Below are positions 6,539 through 12,097 of a stretch of 23,672 nucleotides of DNA, piece by piece. Location: the IMG/VR virus record IMGVR_UViG_3300030109_004508, positions 786 to 24,457 of that record, one strand, 5' to 3'. The position numbers and the translations under genes were made by a program. The notes under the pieces were generated by a model, which saw only the letters and a list, made by a program, of their open reading frames with translations, did no database searches and was not told where the DNA came from. The DNA is from a virus. Position 1 is the stretch's first letter; each line of letters opens with the position of its first letter.

Positions 6539-6613
6539 TCGAAACGTCTGGCTCATTTATTTGAGTCAGACTTCAATAGGAGTTGACCTCCCTATTCTGA
6601 TGAGACAGGTCAT
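6531..6613 (+). ncRNA. Type II hammerhead self-cleaving ribozyme
   Basis: The order matches a type II (stem II-open) hammerhead. Stem II 5' strand GTC (6538-6540) is followed by the core GAAA (6541-6544). Stem III is a 10-bp hairpin (6546-6555 with 6562-6571, loop TTTATT, one G-U pair). Then U16.1 (6573, pairing A6544) and H17 (C6574) mark the cleavage site. Stem I follows (6575-6580 with 6591-6596, then a bulged C and 2 more pairs, loop TTGAC). The core CTGATGA (6597-6603) comes next, then GAC (6604-6606) closing stem II. Outer pairs with mismatches extend stem II to 6531/6613. One deviation: the 15.2-16.2 position is a C-U mismatch (6545/6572) instead of C-G. Hammerheads of this type are known in phage and marine metagenomic DNA. 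Predicted cut after 6574 would separate the 6275-6538 mRNA from the 6646 gene. Confidence 0.8.
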
Positions 6614-6645
6614 ATATCAATAAATAATACAAGAGGTAAACAACT

Positions 6646-7098
6646 ATGAAATTAACAAAAGAACAAAATAATGAAATAGAAAGCATTAAAGAACCGCTTG
6701 ATGAAAAACAAAAGGCTGTTTTTGATACCGCTTTCTATTTCAAATTTTTAACAAAAGGTAGATCGTTTTCTGACTCTATACACTCAGCAAAATGTGCTGT
6801 ATTTGATATTCATCCTAGTGCTGAAGAAAGCAATAGAGATCGAGAAAAAGCCTTTAAAGTTGATTGGAGTAAAGAAGATATTAGAAGTTACAGCGATCAA
6901 GAATTAAGTCTTTTAGTATTTAATACAGAATGGCTCTATAAAGTAGCATTAAATAATGATACAGATAAATTTCTAACAATTATCAATAATCTCTATACTT
7001 ATAGAGAAGAACAATTAGTTGATTTACTTGAAACTAGGGCTGAAGAATTAAACGAATTAATTATCGAAGATATATACTCAAATAGTGGAAAAGATTAA
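6646..7098 (+). CDS. Hypothetical phage protein, acidic and helical
   Basis: A 150-residue acidic protein, predicted largely alpha-helical, with no motif I can name. The C-terminal ~40 residues (YREEQLVDLLETRAEELNELIIEDI) look like a coiled or helical segment. The ATG has AAGAGG about 9 bases upstream (ACAAGAGGTAAACAACT). It is the first gene after the hammerhead ribozyme, so its mRNA would start with a 5'-hydroxyl end about 70 bases before the start codon if the ribozyme cuts. Confidence 0.6.
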   Translation: MKLTKEQNNEIESIKEPLDEKQKAVFDTAFYFKFLTKGRSFSDSIHSAKCAVFDIHPSAEESNRDREKAFKVDWSKEDIRSYSDQELSLLVFNTEWLYKVALNNDTDKFLTIINNLYTYREEQLVDLLETRAEELNELIIEDIYSNSGKD

Positions 7099-7099
7099 A

Positions 7100-7153
7100 A
7101 TTAGTAAAATATAACCGATCTATTTGATCGGTTATGCTGTACTAATTTAGTAC
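7100..7153 (+). repeat. Stacked hairpins in the 7099-7173 intergenic gap
   Basis: A perfect 10-bp stem ATAACCGATC/GATCGGTTAT (7111-7120, 7126-7135, loop TATTT) is followed by a 7-bp stem TGTACTA/TAGTACA (about 7138-7154). The 5' segment ATTAGTA (7100-7106) can pair instead with TACTAAT (7140-7146), so the second hairpin has an alternative partner. No U-run follows, so it is not an ordinary terminator. It lies in the 5' leader of the DUF3427 gene and may control mRNA stability or translation. Confidence 0.55.
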
Positions 7154-7173
7154 AATAAAGAGGAGATATAACT

Positions 7174-7599
7174 ATGACATTACAAAAAGGCAAAAAATAC
7201 ATGAGGGCAAACATCCCGCCTCTATTTGATCTTGAATTTAATCAAGGCTTATGGAATAGCGGCCATATATGCCCTAAGGCAATAAACGATCAAATATTAC
7301 TAGTTACTATGAATAAAAAGAATATTTATAGATATCTAGATAATTCTGATTATCATGATAAGGCTAATGGCAAGACCTTCATCTGGTCAAGTCAAGCCTC
7401 AACTACTGTTGAAAGTAAAAAAGGTCAAGCGGTTATTAATCATGTTAAGAATAATTCAAGTATTCATTTATTTGTTAGGAATTCTAAACTTGATCAATCT
7501 GGTAAGGCTGCGCCATTTGAATATTTTGGCAAATTACAATACATGAGCCACAATGGTGAATGCCCTATTAGTTTCAAATTCAAATATTTGGAGGCTTGA
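7174..7599 (+). CDS. Stand-alone DUF3427-domain protein
   Basis: A 141-residue protein that resembles the DUF3427 domain usually found at the C-terminus of large superfamily-2 helicase/nuclease proteins. Matching blocks are the start 'Y.RANIPPLFDLEFNQGLWNSG', 'ILLVTMNKK', 'FIWSSQASTTVESKKGQAVINH', 'IHLFVRNSK' and 'PFEYFGKLQY', in the expected order and covering nearly the whole domain. Here it stands alone. DUF3427 is thought to be a PUA/SRA-like beta-barrel fold, a type often used to read modified DNA bases; that use here is inference. It ends 2 bases before the ArdC gene, so they are co-translated. SD GAGGAG and the ATAACT-ATG leader precede it. Confidence 0.65.
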   Translation: MTLQKGKKYMRANIPPLFDLEFNQGLWNSGHICPKAINDQILLVTMNKKNIYRYLDNSDYHDKANGKTFIWSSQASTTVESKKGQAVINHVKNNSSIHLFVRNSKLDQSGKAAPFEYFGKLQYMSHNGECPISFKFKYLEA

Positions 7600-7601
7600 T
7601 C

Positions 7602-8480
7602 ATGAAAGAAAAAAGCAACAAAGTAGAAGAACTAAAAACTAATGTTACTAATATGCTTATTGATAATATCAATGAATGCCTTGCTAGTGATTGGAAAAAA
7701 TCTTGGATCAATGTAGGTAAACCTCCATACGATCCAGTCTCCGATCATTACTATCAAGGCTTCAACATGCTTTCATTGTCATTATTAACCGCTTTCAATG
7801 GCTATTCTTGCGCTGAATATGCGACCTTTAATCAATGGAAAAAGATCGGCTTTGTTCCAAGTAAAGGATCAAAAGGCTTGAGTGCTTTACAGCCTTTGAT
7901 GAGAAAAGGCACAGATAAGGAGTCTGGCGAAGATATTACTTTTATAGGCGGTTTTCGAGCCTATGCCGTTTTCAATGCTGATCAAGTTGTAGATATTGAC
8001 AATGGTGATCCTTATAAACCTGAAAATTTAGACGTTCAATTGAATGAGAATGATCGCATTAAAAAGGCCGAAAAATTCTTTAATAATTGCAAGGTCAAAA
8101 TGGTAGAAAATGGCGATGTTGCATGTTATATCCCTAGTAAGGATAAGATCATGATGCCAACATTAGAACAATTTGATAATGGTAAATCTTATTATGCAAC
8201 ATTGTTCCATGAACTAACCCATGCAAGTGGTCATAAAGATAGATTAAATCGCGATCTTAATAATGGCTTTAATGCGAAAGGCTATGCCTATGAAGAATTG
8301 ATCGCAGAGATTGGATCGGCTTTTATAATGTCTCACTTAGGATTAGACCATAAACCAAGAAAGGATCATGCTCCATACTTAAAAGGATGGCTGAAAGGCT
8401 TGGAAAATGATATTAATTTCATTTTTAAGGCATCGGCTCAATCTGGTAAGGCATTAGACTTTTATAATAAAATGCAATAG
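7602..8480 (+). CDS. ardC: ArdC-like antirestriction protein
   Basis: A 292-residue protein with the ArdC layout: an N-terminal single-strand DNA binding domain (about 5-125; 'W.KSW...G.P..P.S...Y.GFN.L.L' and 'YATFNQWKKIGFVPSKGSKG') and a C-terminal zincin metalloprotease-like domain with 'HELTHASGH' (H203, E204, H207) and the downstream 'YEELIAEIGSAFI' (E235 as likely third zinc ligand). ArdC proteins of plasmids such as pSa protect incoming DNA against restriction; length matches (~297). I choose the ATG at 7602, which has TTGGAGG (7588-7594) 7 bases upstream, over an in-frame TTG at 7596. The stop is 18 bases before a strong terminator, so this gene ends the first rightward operon. Confidence 0.9.
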   Translation: MKEKSNKVEELKTNVTNMLIDNINECLASDWKKSWINVGKPPYDPVSDHYYQGFNMLSLSLLTAFNGYSCAEYATFNQWKKIGFVPSKGSKGLSALQPLMRKGTDKESGEDITFIGGFRAYAVFNADQVVDIDNGDPYKPENLDVQLNENDRIKKAEKFFNNCKVKMVENGDVACYIPSKDKIMMPTLEQFDNGKSYYATLFHELTHASGHKDRLNRDLNNGFNAKGYAYEELIAEIGSAFIMSHLGLDHKPRKDHAPYLKGWLKGLENDINFIFKASAQSGKALDFYNKMQ

Positions 8481-8498
8481 ATAGACCTCCGCCTCATT

Positions 8499-8528
8499 AA
8501 AGCACCAGAAAATGGTGCTTTTTTTTTG
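8499..8528 (+). terminator. Rho-independent terminator after ardC
   Basis: Perfect stem AGCACCA (8501-8507)/TGGTGCT (8513-8519), loop GAAAA, flanked by A pairing with T, followed by nine T residues. Clear intrinsic terminator on the plus strand. Confidence 0.92.
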
Positions 8529-8820
8529 TCTGTAATATATCCAATATTTAGCTAATTGTTAAAAATCTCTAAAAAGCGGTCTAAAATGCTCTATATTAAA
8601 TTTTGATATTCAAATGAATATTACTATTAAGTAAGCTGTAAAAACTCCATATGGATAAATTAGGTGCATTGTTTTCATATTTTCATGTTTTCTTATGTAT
8701 AACAGAATATAAAAATATGCTTTTTTGGTGCTTTTTCTTTTTGTTTAATAAAATTTATTGTTTTATTAGATAAAATAAAATATTATTGAAATCCCTGAAA
8801 CTATTGGAGAACTATATCAA
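8529..8820 (+). promoter_or_regulatory. AT-rich leader with promoter and operator-like dyad
   Basis: No gene. A plus-strand promoter candidate is TTGATA (8603-8608), 16 bases, TATTAA (8625-8630). The dyad ATATTC-AAAT-GAATAT (8606-8621) fills its spacer and so would be an ideal repressor site. The next gene encodes an Arc-like RHH protein, so autoregulation is a reasonable guess. A second T-rich GGTGCTTTTTCTTTTT (about 8727-8742) repeats the 3' arm and T-tract of the terminator at 8501 but lacks the 5' arm. The remainder is simple A/T sequence. Confidence 0.4.
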
Positions 8821-9006
8821 ATGTCGAGCAAAATTAAGAAGAAAATTGGTAGACCACAAAAGTATAACCAGGAAACTAAATTTAGGTGTTTCAGAATACC
8901 GAACAACCTGGATAAAAAAATTACACTCATGGCCTCAGATAAAAAAATATCAATGAATGAAGTTATTGTTAATGCACTTGATAATTTTTTCTACGGAGAA
9001 AAATAA
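8821..9006 (+). CDS. Ribbon-helix-helix (Arc/CopG-type) DNA-binding protein
   Basis: A 61-residue basic protein. After a Lys-rich arm (KIKKKIGRPQKYNQ) comes 'FRCFRIPNNLDKKITLMASDKKISMNEVIVNALDNF': a beta strand, then two helices with the conserved S-M-N-E-V/I, the layout of Arc/MetJ/CopG repressors. Such proteins dimerise and insert the strand pair in the major groove. ATG follows GGAGAACTATATCAA. It opens the second rightward transcription unit, downstream of a promoter whose spacer contains a palindrome. Residues 'KYNQET' are encoded by the same 20 bases as in the integrase gene. Confidence 0.75.
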   Translation: MSSKIKKKIGRPQKYNQETKFRCFRIPNNLDKKITLMASDKKISMNEVIVNALDNFFYGEK

Positions 9007-9008
9007 CT

Positions 9009-9341
9009 ATGAAACATATATGCGGTTGCGATACTGACAGCAAATGGGAACAAATGATCGAACAATCTAAGAATGAAATAGGCAAGGATTTACTTGCTAA
9101 TTTTTATGACTCAAGTCATGGCAATGATCTTTGTCCTAGTATGGCTAATGACTATTTAGGCATACAAATTTTTATTGATTATCCTTTTGAAGAATCGGAA
9201 TGGGATAACATTAAAGATTATAGTAAATACACCATGCACTTTTTCGATAAAGAGCATAATTTTAAAGATAACGTAGTTCATTTTGACAAAATAGATGAAG
9301 TTAAATTAGCTATTGAAGTAATAAGAGGATCAAAACAATGA
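9009..9341 (+). CDS. Hypothetical phage protein
   Basis: A 110-residue acidic protein I do not recognise, starting MKHICGCDTDSKWEQMIEQ. Two early Cys (5, 7) and aromatic-rich 'IFIDYPFEESEWDNIKDYSKYTMHFF' are the only visible features. ATG 9009 is 2 bases after the RHH gene stop, with GGAG in the end of that gene. Its last codons overlap the next ATG (ATGA). Confidence 0.55.
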   Translation: MKHICGCDTDSKWEQMIEQSKNEIGKDLLANFYDSSHGNDLCPSMANDYLGIQIFIDYPFEESEWDNIKDYSKYTMHFFDKEHNFKDNVVHFDKIDEVKLAIEVIRGSKQ

Positions 9342-9439
9342 AAGCACTAATAGAGTTTACAGTTGAAGTTCCTATGATTTATTTCATTCCGATGCTTTGT
9401 TGTACGATAGCATTGTTGATGGAAAAATTTGATCTATAA
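9338..9439 (+). CDS. 33-residue single-span membrane protein
   Basis: A very short ORF beginning with ATGA overlap on the upstream gene, preceded by AAGAGGA. Residues about 8-27 (TVEVPMIYFIPMLCCTIALL) form one hydrophobic span, followed by a short charged tail. The ATGA overlap, SD and membrane span support it; function unknown. Confidence 0.5.
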   Translation: MKALIEFTVEVPMIYFIPMLCCTIALLMEKFDL

Positions 9440-9458
9440 ATAACCAGGAGAAATAACT

Positions 9459-9851
9459 ATGAAACAATTAAACCTTACTTATTTAATTACACCTTGTCAT
9501 GGATATTTAAAGGTAACCAAACAAACATTTTTTGAAGATATGAAATTCAATGGTGGTGAATTTTCAAAATTTTCTTGGCAAAGCCGTGATGGTGATATGT
9601 TATATCTGGAAGAGGACTGCGATATGCCAAAATTCATAGGACTAGCAAAAGGAAAAGGTTATGACATTAACATTACAGAAAGATCAATTGGTTGGGATAT
9701 TGGTCATACTGGCATTGAATTATCTGGTCAATTTTCAGACCGGAGTATACATAGTAAATCTTCCGTATTTTCATTAAAGGCAAGAGACGTTCACTCTCAG
9801 CGTGATGAAATAGAGGCAGAACGAATATGGAAAGCTATCAAGGCAGATTAA
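9459..9851 (+). CDS. Hypothetical phage protein
   Basis: A 130-residue protein, not recognised. It is predicted mixed alpha/beta with many aromatic and Gly residues (HGYLKV, 'FNGGEFSKFSWQSRDGDMLYLEED', 'GWDIGHTGIELSGQF'). The C-terminus 'WKAIKAD' is encoded by 21 bases identical to part of the MGYTNYW gene at 11013, suggesting the end of this gene was patched from that family by recombination. AGGAGAAATAACT-ATG gives the start. Confidence 0.55.
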   Translation: MKQLNLTYLITPCHGYLKVTKQTFFEDMKFNGGEFSKFSWQSRDGDMLYLEEDCDMPKFIGLAKGKGYDINITERSIGWDIGHTGIELSGQFSDRSIHSKSSVFSLKARDVHSQRDEIEAERIWKAIKAD

Positions 9852-9868
9852 TTATAGGAGATAAAACT

Positions 9869-9994
9869 ATGAGTAAATTAAATAAAGGTAAATTAATTGG
9901 CACATGTGGCGTGGATTCTGGTCAAATTTTGATCATTGTAATACCTAATTGTCTCAAAAGAGACATGATCACATGGGGAGAGAATCACACATGA
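9869..9994 (+). CDS. Short VDSGQ-motif protein, probably truncated
   Basis: A 41-residue ORF with AGGAGATAAAACT-ATG upstream and an ATGA overlap with the next gene. 'GTCGVDSGQILIIVIPNCL' resembles the start of a widespread small-protein group with 'G..GVDSGQL.I.DPCYL'. Those proteins are usually longer, so this looks like a shortened copy. Function unknown. Confidence 0.45.
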   Translation: MSKLNKGKLIGTCGVDSGQILIIVIPNCLKRDMITWGENHT

Positions 9995-10200
9995 GAAAGA
10001 AAATAGAAATTGAAAAAACAGTACCAGGAAAAATATCCGGTAATGTTCATGTGTTAGATGCCGATACTTTTTGCAATAACAATAAAGATTGTTTACCAGA
10101 AACTTGCATAACAAGTATTAAAAATTTAAAGAAGGGTAAAACTGTCAAAATAGAATTACCAAACTATCCAAAATTAACTATCAAATTATACGGAGAATAA
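9991..10200 (+). CDS. Hypothetical small phage protein
   Basis: A 69-residue basic protein, not recognised; 'GKISGNVHVLDADTFCNNNKDCLPETC' holds three Cys. The true start is the ATG at 9991 with GGGGAG 9 bases before it, overlapping the previous stop (ATGA), rather than an in-frame TTG at 9949. The C-terminus 'KLTIKLYGE' is read through the GGAG that serves as SD of the next gene. Confidence 0.5.
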   Translation: MRKKIEIEKTVPGKISGNVHVLDADTFCNNNKDCLPETCITSIKNLKKGKTVKIELPNYPKLTIKLYGE

Positions 10201-10202
10201 CT

Positions 10203-10625
10203 ATGGGGTACACAAATTATTGGTATCAAGAAAGACCATTCACTGATACTGAATGGGCAGTAATCAAGTCAGAGTATTGTTATCTTGTAGGACAACATGA
10301 ACTGCAAAACGAAATGTCTAAACTTCTTTTTGTTGATGAAGGAGGAGATATAGATACAGAAATAATCTTAAATGGCATTGGTCAAGATAGTCATGAAACA
10401 TTCTGTCTATATAAAGATGGTAATTTGGAAAGAATATCTTTATATGAAGATGATGATATACACTACAACTTCTGCAAAACTGCTGAAAAAGCATATGACA
10501 TTATTGTTTGGCATTTGCTTATGACAGCCAGAGTTGTTGCTCCAGATGCAATCTCAATAAAACGAGATAGAGTTGAAAGCCAGGAGTTTTTCTGTAACCC
10601 AGATAGGAGAAATAACTATGAGTAA
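10203..10625 (+). CDS. MGYTNYW-family phage/bacterial protein, copy 1
   Basis: A 140-residue protein of the family that begins M-G-Y-T-H/N-Y-W, found in phages and bacteria, function unknown. Conserved blocks: N-terminal MGYTNYW, 'W..IKSEY.YL', 'I.LNGIGQDSHE.F' (about 58-72) and 'YNFCKTAEKAYDIIVWHLL' (about 91-109). It is paralogous to the gene at 11013. GGAGAATAACT precedes the ATG. The stop overlaps the next start by 8 bases. Confidence 0.6.
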   Translation: MGYTNYWYQERPFTDTEWAVIKSEYCYLVGQHELQNEMSKLLFVDEGGDIDTEIILNGIGQDSHETFCLYKDGNLERISLYEDDDIHYNFCKTAEKAYDIIVWHLLMTARVVAPDAISIKRDRVESQEFFCNPDRRNNYE

Positions 10626-11010
10626 TAATCCAATCGAAAAAATAGCTGAAAACTGGTTGACCGCCACAGGGAACAGTTTAGAAGATACAGTTGGACACAC
10701 TTTGTTGTCACTTGGTCAACTGATAATTACACAAATGCAACCTGATGGTGCGTACTACATTGAAATAAAGGACAAGAAAGGAATTACAAAAATATTTACT
10801 TATGAACCTGACTATGATGAATTGCGAGAATCTATTGATAAAGGTTTTGCTGAGATTCAAACAACATCTGCGGAAGGCACTTGTCAATTAGTATTAATGT
10901 TTCAATGTTTAGAGTTCGTTATTTTGGCAGATAATACTGTAATTACTAGGTACGAAGATAATGTTTCTGGCACATCAGAGGCTTTTTTTCCATACGAGAC
11001 AGGAGAATAA
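10618..11010 (+). CDS. Hypothetical phage protein between the two MGYTNYW copies
   Basis: A 130-residue protein starting MSNNPIEKIAENWLTATGNSLEDT. Not recognised; predicted mixed alpha/beta, acidic. I choose ATG 10618 because AGGAGAAATAACT lies directly before it; an upstream in-frame ATG at 10573 has no SD and would run through the previous gene. Together with 10203 and 11013 it forms the arrangement paralog - unrelated - paralog. Confidence 0.55.
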   Translation: MSNNPIEKIAENWLTATGNSLEDTVGHTLLSLGQLIITQMQPDGAYYIEIKDKKGITKIFTYEPDYDELRESIDKGFAEIQTTSAEGTCQLVLMFQCLEFVILADNTVITRYEDNVSGTSEAFFPYETGE

Positions 11011-11012
11011 TT

Positions 11013-11387
11013 ATGGGGTACACAAATTATTGGCTACAAAAAAAACCTTTCAGCGATCCTCAATGGAAAGCTATCAAGGCAGAATATTTATATTTGATAG
11101 AACAGAATAAAGTTACTAAACTTTTTGTTGATCAAACTGAAGATATTGACAATGACATAGTGTTAAATGGTGTTAGTCAATATGAACCTTTCTATTTGAG
11201 TAAGAAAATAAAAGAACCACGCTATGAAGGTGATAATGTAGCCTTTAATTTTTGCAAAACTGCTTACTTGCCTTATGATCTTATTGTGTGGCACTTGCTT
11301 GTATTTGCAAAAGCGGTAGCACCAGGAAGTATCACAATTTCGAGAGATCGAAACGAACCAGACTTACACAACTTACTAGGAGAATAA
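11013..11387 (+). CDS. MGYTNYW-family phage/bacterial protein, copy 2
   Basis: A 124-residue paralog of the 10203 product. Shared blocks are MGYTNYW, 'W.AIKAEYLYL', 'IVLNGVSQ.EPF', 'FNFCKTA..PYDLIVWHLL' and 'A.AVAP.SI.I.RDR'. It is 16 residues shorter, mostly in the region after the first block. DNA identity around the start, including the SD leader and first 22 coding bases, is almost complete between copies while the rest has diverged, as expected for an old duplication with constrained ends or a later patch. The SD leader is GGAGAATAATT. Confidence 0.6.
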   Translation: MGYTNYWLQKKPFSDPQWKAIKAEYLYLIEQNKVTKLFVDQTEDIDNDIVLNGVSQYEPFYLSKKIKEPRYEGDNVAFNFCKTAYLPYDLIVWHLLVFAKAVAPGSITISRDRNEPDLHNLLGE

Positions 11388-11389
11388 CT

Positions 11390-11644
11390 ATGTCATTATA
11401 TTTTAGAAATCTCTCAATTACTGAGAAAAGAGTAGAAGAAGATTATTACTCAGAGAAATTAAAAAAGAGTATTAAGTATAAAAAGCCAAAAGTAACTACT
11501 AAGGTACTTTATGAAAATAAATGGGTTGGGAATATCGGTGATCTATACGACAAAATCAAATTCATTACCGAAGAACATGGCTCACACTTGTACGGCAAAG
11601 GTCATACTTTGACTATTAAAGTAGAACCAGAAATAGATTATTAG
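11390..11644 (+). CDS. Hypothetical basic phage protein, end of rightward operon
   Basis: An 84-residue Lys/Tyr-rich protein, not recognised. The first 45 residues are highly charged (KRVEEDYYSEKLKKSIKYKKPK). ATG 11390 has AGGAGAATAACT; a longer in-frame version from 11288 would overlap the previous gene fully and is rejected. It meets the leftward gene at 11641 tail to tail with a 4-base overlap and no intrinsic terminator between. Confidence 0.55.
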   Translation: MSLYFRNLSITEKRVEEDYYSEKLKKSIKYKKPKVTTKVLYENKWVGNIGDLYDKIKFITEEHGSHLYGKGHTLTIKVEPEIDY

Positions 11645-11895
11645 AAACTCTTTCTGATTATCTGAAACTTAGTAACTGTACTTTTGATCACCTCTGACAA
11701 GCCACCCATGCCCTTGTCGGAGGTGATAACGTTCATAAGGAAGTACCTGGTGTCGTCCTCTTTTACTAACCACCCGATAGCCTTGCACTCGACAGGCGGT
11801 TCATTTAATTCCTCTTTCTCAAGCCACCCTCCATCGCCTTGATGATCTAGAAAAAAAATCAATGCTAGGGGGAATTTTTGGTACTTATAGGGCAT
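11641..11895 (-). CDS. Conserved small phage protein (W-L-E-E / GW family)
   Basis: An 84-residue protein that resembles a common group of small phage proteins with 'W.D....GWLE.EEL....' followed by 'AIGWLVKEDD...F.M.....' and a C-terminal 'I.K..I..I..L'; role unknown. Here: 'GGWLEKEELNEPPVECKAIGWLVKEDDTRYFLMNVIT'. The coding sequence contains a 15-bp inverted repeat (11687-11727). Start ATG 11893-11895 overlaps the end of the upstream membrane-protein gene. Confidence 0.5.
   Translation of the reverse strand: MPYKYQKFPLALIFFLDHQGDGGWLEKEELNEPPVECKAIGWLVKEDDTRYFLMNVITSDKGMGGLSEVIKSTVTKFQIIRKSF
11687..11727. repeat. 15-bp inverted repeat at the convergent junction
   Basis: ATCACCTCTGACAAG (11687-11701) pairs with CTTGTCGGAGGTGAT (11713-11727); one position is G-T, all others Watson-Crick, loop 11 bases. 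It lies inside the 11641-11895 gene, 43 bases after the end of the rightward operon. Neither side has a T-tract, so it is not a classic terminator, but it could block or stabilise the 3' end of the rightward transcript. Confidence 0.6.
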
Positions 11896-12097
11896 TAATT
11901 ATTCCATTGGTAGCTATGATTGCTAACACGATCTGTAAAGTTAATAAGTAATATGCTTGGATTAATTTTGCGAACCATACCCATAAAATATCAGCCAATA
12001 AATTTAACGACCACCCCACCAAGTATTTTTCTTCTGATATTAGATAGACAGCTATAATAGTTATGGCAGTCGAAATTGCTTCTAATTTTTTTATCAC
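11885..12097 (-). CDS. Small two-span membrane protein
   Basis: A 70-residue hydrophobic protein with two probable spans (about 8-32 and 46-66) and a 'GWSLNLLADILWVWFAKLI' middle. The pattern recalls small PnuC-like or DUF membrane proteins seen in phages (W..sL.ad.lW..a), but the match is weak. It overlaps the exonuclease-like gene by 4 bases (ATGA) upstream and the next gene downstream. Confidence 0.45.
   Translation of the reverse strand: MIKKLEAISTAITIIAVYLISEEKYLVGWSLNLLADILWVWFAKLIQAYYLLTLQIVLAIIATNGIINAL

Noticed and set aside
7355-7546. Plus-strand ORF of 63 codons
   Set aside because: Alternative frame inside the DUF3427 gene, no SD.
8720-8745. Second terminator (GGTGCTTTTTCTTTTT)
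   Set aside because: The complementary 5' arm (AGCACC) is missing, so no hairpin can form; likely a partial repeat of the terminator at 8501.
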